Source: Pelagicoccus sp. SDUM812002 (GTDB lineage Bacteria; Verrucomicrobiota; Verrucomicrobiia; Opitutales; Opitutaceae). Taken from it: 64,000 nt of DNA. Position numbers and translations under genes: made by a program. Below are positions 61,901-64,000 of this stretch, piece after piece; within the stretch, counting starts at the first letter, position 1; the number at the start of each line of letters is the position of its first letter. The stretch is from NCBI RefSeq assembly GCF_031127835.1, contig NZ_JARXHX010000017.1, forward strand, positions 34,161 to 98,160. The letters run 5' to 3'. The notes under the pieces are model-generated. The model saw only the letters and a program-made list of their open reading frames with translations, made no database searches and was not told the origin of the DNA.

Positions 61901-64000
61901 CCCGAAACCGCTTACGACGTGCAGGTGATCGCATTCGACGCAGCGGGCAACAGCTCAGCCGCAAGCGCTAGCCTCACTGTCACCACGCTAGCGGAAACCA
62001 CCGGCGGCGGTGGAGGAACATCTAGCGACGGCATCATCAGCTTCAACGTCACCGACCCCGGCCTCGAGTTAACAGCAACTGACAGTCTAGGTGCGGTGCC
62101 TGCAACCAACTGGCACAACTCCACCGTGAACAACGAGTCATTCACCGACGTTAGCGATAGCGAAGGCATTGCCACCACGCTGGACTTCCGCTTCTCGAAC
62201 ACGCCGTTCTTCTACCCGAACAACACTCCAGAATACGCTGCGCCACTCGCCGACGACGCATCCATGATGCGCACCCAGCGAGCCAACAGCAGCTCCACCA
62301 GAACTGCCGCTTACGCCGAAGCAGTCCCCTATGATAACTACGACATCTACGTTTACTGGGGTGGCGTGCGCTCCGCCGATTCACCGCCCGAGACCATGAC
62401 TGTCGAGTACCAGACCTTCGACGGATCCAACTGGGTGACTCAAGAAACCAAATACATCCGCGACGACGACCGCCAATGGGACGGATCCTACAACGAATCC
62501 ACCGCAGTCACCGCTGCCGGTGCCGTCGACGGAAACGAATACATTGTCTTCCGCGCACGTTCGGACGTGGACTTCAAGATCCTCACCACCTCCGGACGCC
62601 GTGTCGGCATGAGCGGCCTGCAAATCGTCTCCCACGACGTCACGCCTCCAAGCGCTCCCACTAACTTGCAAAGCAGCAATATCGGTGAAAACAGCTTCAC
62701 CCTTAGCTGGGACGCTGCCTCAGACAACGTAGCTGTCACCGCCTACGACGTCTACCTCGACAGCGCCTTCCACGGAACTGTAGCCGACACCACGATAGAC
62801 ATCACCGGTCTGTCGCCAGAAACCACCTACAGCGCTACCGTCGTCGCTCTCGACGAAGCAGGAAACGCATCCGACGAAAGCGCTGCCCTCATCGTCACCA
62901 CGGGCAGCGTCAACGGCGGAGGCTCGACAAACGGAGACACCATCAGCGTCAACATGGCCACCGAAAACAACCAGCTAGCGCCTGGCGACATCGCAGGCGC
63001 CGTACCAGCTGCTTACTGGAGCAATTCCACGGTGAACAACGAAAACCTGGTAGACGTCCTCGACAGCAACGGAAACGCGACCACAGCTGATATCAAGTTC
63101 ACCAATACAGCCTATCCCTACGCCAACGAAACGCCGGATATGGCCGCGCCCCTAGATGACGACGCCAAGATGATGCGTAGCCAGCGAGCTCGCAGCAACG
63201 TCTCCTCCATGGCCTTCGAGGCCTCCGAGATCCCCTACGCCACCTACGACCTTTACGTCTACTGGAGCGGCCGTAAGTCAGGGGAAACCGTGCCTATCAC
63301 CATGGACGTAAACCTGCAGTACCACGACGGATCGACCTGGGTCGTCCAAGCCACCAAGTACATTCGCGATGCGGATCGGAAGTGGGACGGGACCTACGAC
63401 GAATCCACCGCCACCACCGCGGCCGAAGCGGTCGACGGAGAAGAATACGTCGTATTCCGCGGCCTCACGGAAAGTTCCGTCCGCGTAGTCGGAGTTTCCG
63501 GACGCCGCACCGGACTCAGCGGATTCCAGATTGTTTCCCAGGATGGTCAAAGCGGTTCCGGCGGAACCGGAGAACCAAACGGCAACAGCCCCGAAATCAC
63601 CAGCGATTCGACAGCTACTGGAACCTATGGTGACCTGCTTAGCTACAGTATCCTCGCTTCTGATACACCTACGAGCTACGCAGCCACAGGGCTCCCCGCT
63701 GGATTGACCATCGACGAAAACACAGGAGAGATCGCCGGAACACCGACCGAGACAGGAAGCTTCTCAATCGAACTCACCGCTACCAACCAATACGGCAGCG
63801 GTACCGGTACCCTCGTTCTCGACATTGCGCCGGCTAGCCAAGCCATCACCTTAGACGCGATCAGCGACAAGTCCTATGGCGACGCCCCCTTCGCAGTGAA
63901 CGCCTCCGCCAGCTCGGACCTGCCAGTTGCGCTATCAGTGCTCAGCGGTCCAGCCGAAATCTCCGGCAACACCCTCACCCTCACCGGTGCCGGTTCCGTA
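58940..64000 (+). CDS. Large secreted multidomain beta-helix protein, C-terminus cut by window end
   Basis: One frame is open from ATG 58940 to the window end (1687 codons, no stop). A signal peptide (FLLKLLATLALLAIPARMYA) is followed by: a right-handed beta-helix of pectate-lyase type (about residues 19-430, with GGFDNKASYITYQDCVSAGN); a PKD domain (60283-60533, WDFGDGNVTNEPNPSHTY); a malectin-like domain (60550-61005, YQTERWG and LHFAETY); an FN3 domain; a golvesin-like domain (61296-61710, with GSAWNLLGTYELAAG); FN3; a module of about 200 residues (62027-62640); FN3; a second copy of that module (62935-63545); a He_PIG-like cadherin-type domain; and the start of an MBG-like repeat. It is probably an extracellular polysaccharide lyase or binding protein acting on the locus substrate. 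Confidence 0.88.
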   Translation, partial: MKRSFPTFLLKLLATLALLAIPARMYAVDYYVTPTGAGAQDGSDWSNAYDEDQIENLLNSSVPGDRVLLGSGTYTVSPIDITTSGVAGSPKALEGVDTGGGLPLFQGTFDVKNNANYTFLEFPGAAHYWEIKNLRFKDQPFVIGMKRSGTTDTLRTNILFENLHFDTIEDAIRLYNTSEILVKDCTVIRHTKKAFRIGDYSSFVTFDSCFTDCNGGDLSFPSRPIPNGFAGDDTDGQPIIHDITFIDCVAINNGYNQSSSQYWNGDGFSTERGTYNVFYIRCKAYGNNDGGFDNKASYITYQDCVSAGNSRGYRHWADNGQMFNSLAAFNHKKGGTGSSYGLWVSGNGGELTVDYSTMHGGGHGITVENGSSVTVSDSILSTTSSSSVFASSSVNLIDTATYRPGEGTDPQYVDTDPTWQGVPLDAMDSQFYGLTKGYSSERVDETPNVAPTLSITSSSTGGVSPTTIDFTSTASDSDGSIISTLWDFGDGNVTNEPNPSHTYNVPGSYVAECTVTDNRGAKASQSVNIVIDFPTTPVVSRIESGGTADFTDSNGNIWSADHSSDNGGGLADRGDIEIAGTIDDRIYQTERWGISDYRIILANGLYEVKLHFAETYFGITGAGQRIFTVSAEDSYPAGWVDIDVFGEAGGTNAALIKSGFVEVEDNILDLVFTGSVDNPMISGIEILPTVSGDLPPQPSANFSASNLQTNGFTVSWDAASDETGVASYDVYLNGQYEGTTNTTSYVFTGLDPYTSYFVSLRARDLNGNLSAPSDETIVKTLDDGTVGNEIILDNDAQLGVSFVGEWPTSSSSSGYWGDNYQHNNDTDQGSKSVTYTPDLPTTRTYDIYLRWTSASNRASNVPIDIVRANGTDTVMVNQRSDGSAWNLLGTYELAAGTLNSVVLRTDNVNGYVIADAVRFLANDGPAPDTEDPSTPANLQSSAVGENSFTLTWEASTDNEAVSGYEVYLNGSLYSTVTEASETITGLSPETAYDVQVIAFDAAGNSSAASASLTVTTLAETTGGGGGTSSDGIISFNVTDPGLELTATDSLGAVPATNWHNSTVNNESFTDVSDSEGIATTLDFRFSNTPFFYPNNTPEYAAPLADDASMMRTQRANSSSTRTAAYAEAVPYDNYDIYVYWGGVRSADSPPETMTVEYQTFDGSNWVTQETKYIRDDDRQWDGSYNESTAVTAAGAVDGNEYIVFRARSDVDFKILTTSGRRVGMSGLQIVSHDVTPPSAPTNLQSSNIGENSFTLSWDAASDNVAVTAYDVYLDSAFHGTVADTTIDITGLSPETTYSATVVALDEAGNASDESAALIVTTGSVNGGGSTNGDTISVNMATENNQLAPGDIAGAVPAAYWSNSTVNNENLVDVLDSNGNATTADIKFTNTAYPYANETPDMAAPLDDDAKMMRSQRARSNVSSMAFEASEIPYATYDLYVYWSGRKSGETVPITMDVNLQYHDGSTWVVQATKYIRDADRKWDGTYDESTATTAAEAVDGEEYVVFRGLTESSVRVVGVSGRRTGLSGFQIVSQDGQSGSGGTGEPNGNSPEITSDSTATGTYGDLLSYSILASDTPTSYAATGLPAGLTIDENTGEIAGTPTETGSFSIELTATNQYGSGTGTLVLDIAPASQAITLDAISDKSYGDAPFAVNASASSDLPVALSVLSGPAEISGNTLTLTGAGSV

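Noticed and set aside
59382..63870. Many short frames on both strands inside the large secreted protein
   Set aside because: They are shadows of the single long plus-strand frame whose domains follow each other without a break.

Overview
The window looks like a chromosome segment of a marine polysaccharide-degrading Verrucomicrobiota bacterium of the class Opitutia, perhaps Pelagicoccus or Puniceicoccaceae-like. This is inferred from two very large TonB-dependent receptors with the N-terminal ELSPFEV motif typical of that class, from the density of secreted carbohydrate-active enzymes, sulfatase, SSS symporters and LacI regulators, and from the near absence of Shine-Dalgarno sequences. No rRNA, tRNA or CRISPR array was seen.

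Region 1 (1-28.6 kb) is a sugar-acid and polysaccharide uptake and catabolism region. It holds an unidentified C-terminal gene fragment, two six-hairpin glycosidase-like proteins (324-2756, 12676-14259), a ferritin-like diiron protein behind a perfect LacI-type palindrome, TonB receptor 1, a Gfo/Idh/MocA oxidoreductase, a LacI regulator, two sodium:solute symporters, a GxGYxYP protein coupled to a small secreted protein, and a pair of amidohydrolases of which the second has lost its HxH motif. A VOC protein, a heparinase II/III-type lyase, a class III aminotransferase, a DapA-like aldolase, an epimerase/dehydratase and two TIM-barrel isomerase-like proteins follow. Several divergent promoters carry a TTTAC-N-GTAAA inverted repeat.

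Region 2 (29-51.6 kb, resuming at 57-64 kb) is a polysaccharide utilisation locus directed at an acidic, probably acetylated and sulfated uronan. It has a GH28-like enzyme, TonB receptor 2, a GH88/105-DUF4861 lipoprotein, a PL8 lyase, a beta-helix protein, a TPR protein, an FG-GAP repeat protein, a CE7-type acetyl esterase, an S1 sulfatase, a Gfo/Idh oxidoreductase, a LacI regulator, a GPH-type symporter, a GH57-like enzyme and a very large secreted multidomain beta-helix protein cut by the window end. A 16-bp inverted repeat with consensus ATGACTAAATANNCAT lies in front of most of these units and on both sides of the LacI gene at 48979, so I propose a single regulon.

Region 3 (51.6-57 kb) interrupts that locus and looks like an eroded defence island. 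It contains two copies of an hsdM promoter and 5' end (a roughly 200-270 bp direct repeat), an Abi-like HEPN gene, a frameshifted hsdM-hsdS remnant, an intact 867-residue protein joining a HEPN-like domain to a STAND/NB-ARC NTPase and a helical C-terminus, and a frameshifted, truncated rhuM gene. The HEPN-STAND protein is the best candidate here for a little-described biological system.
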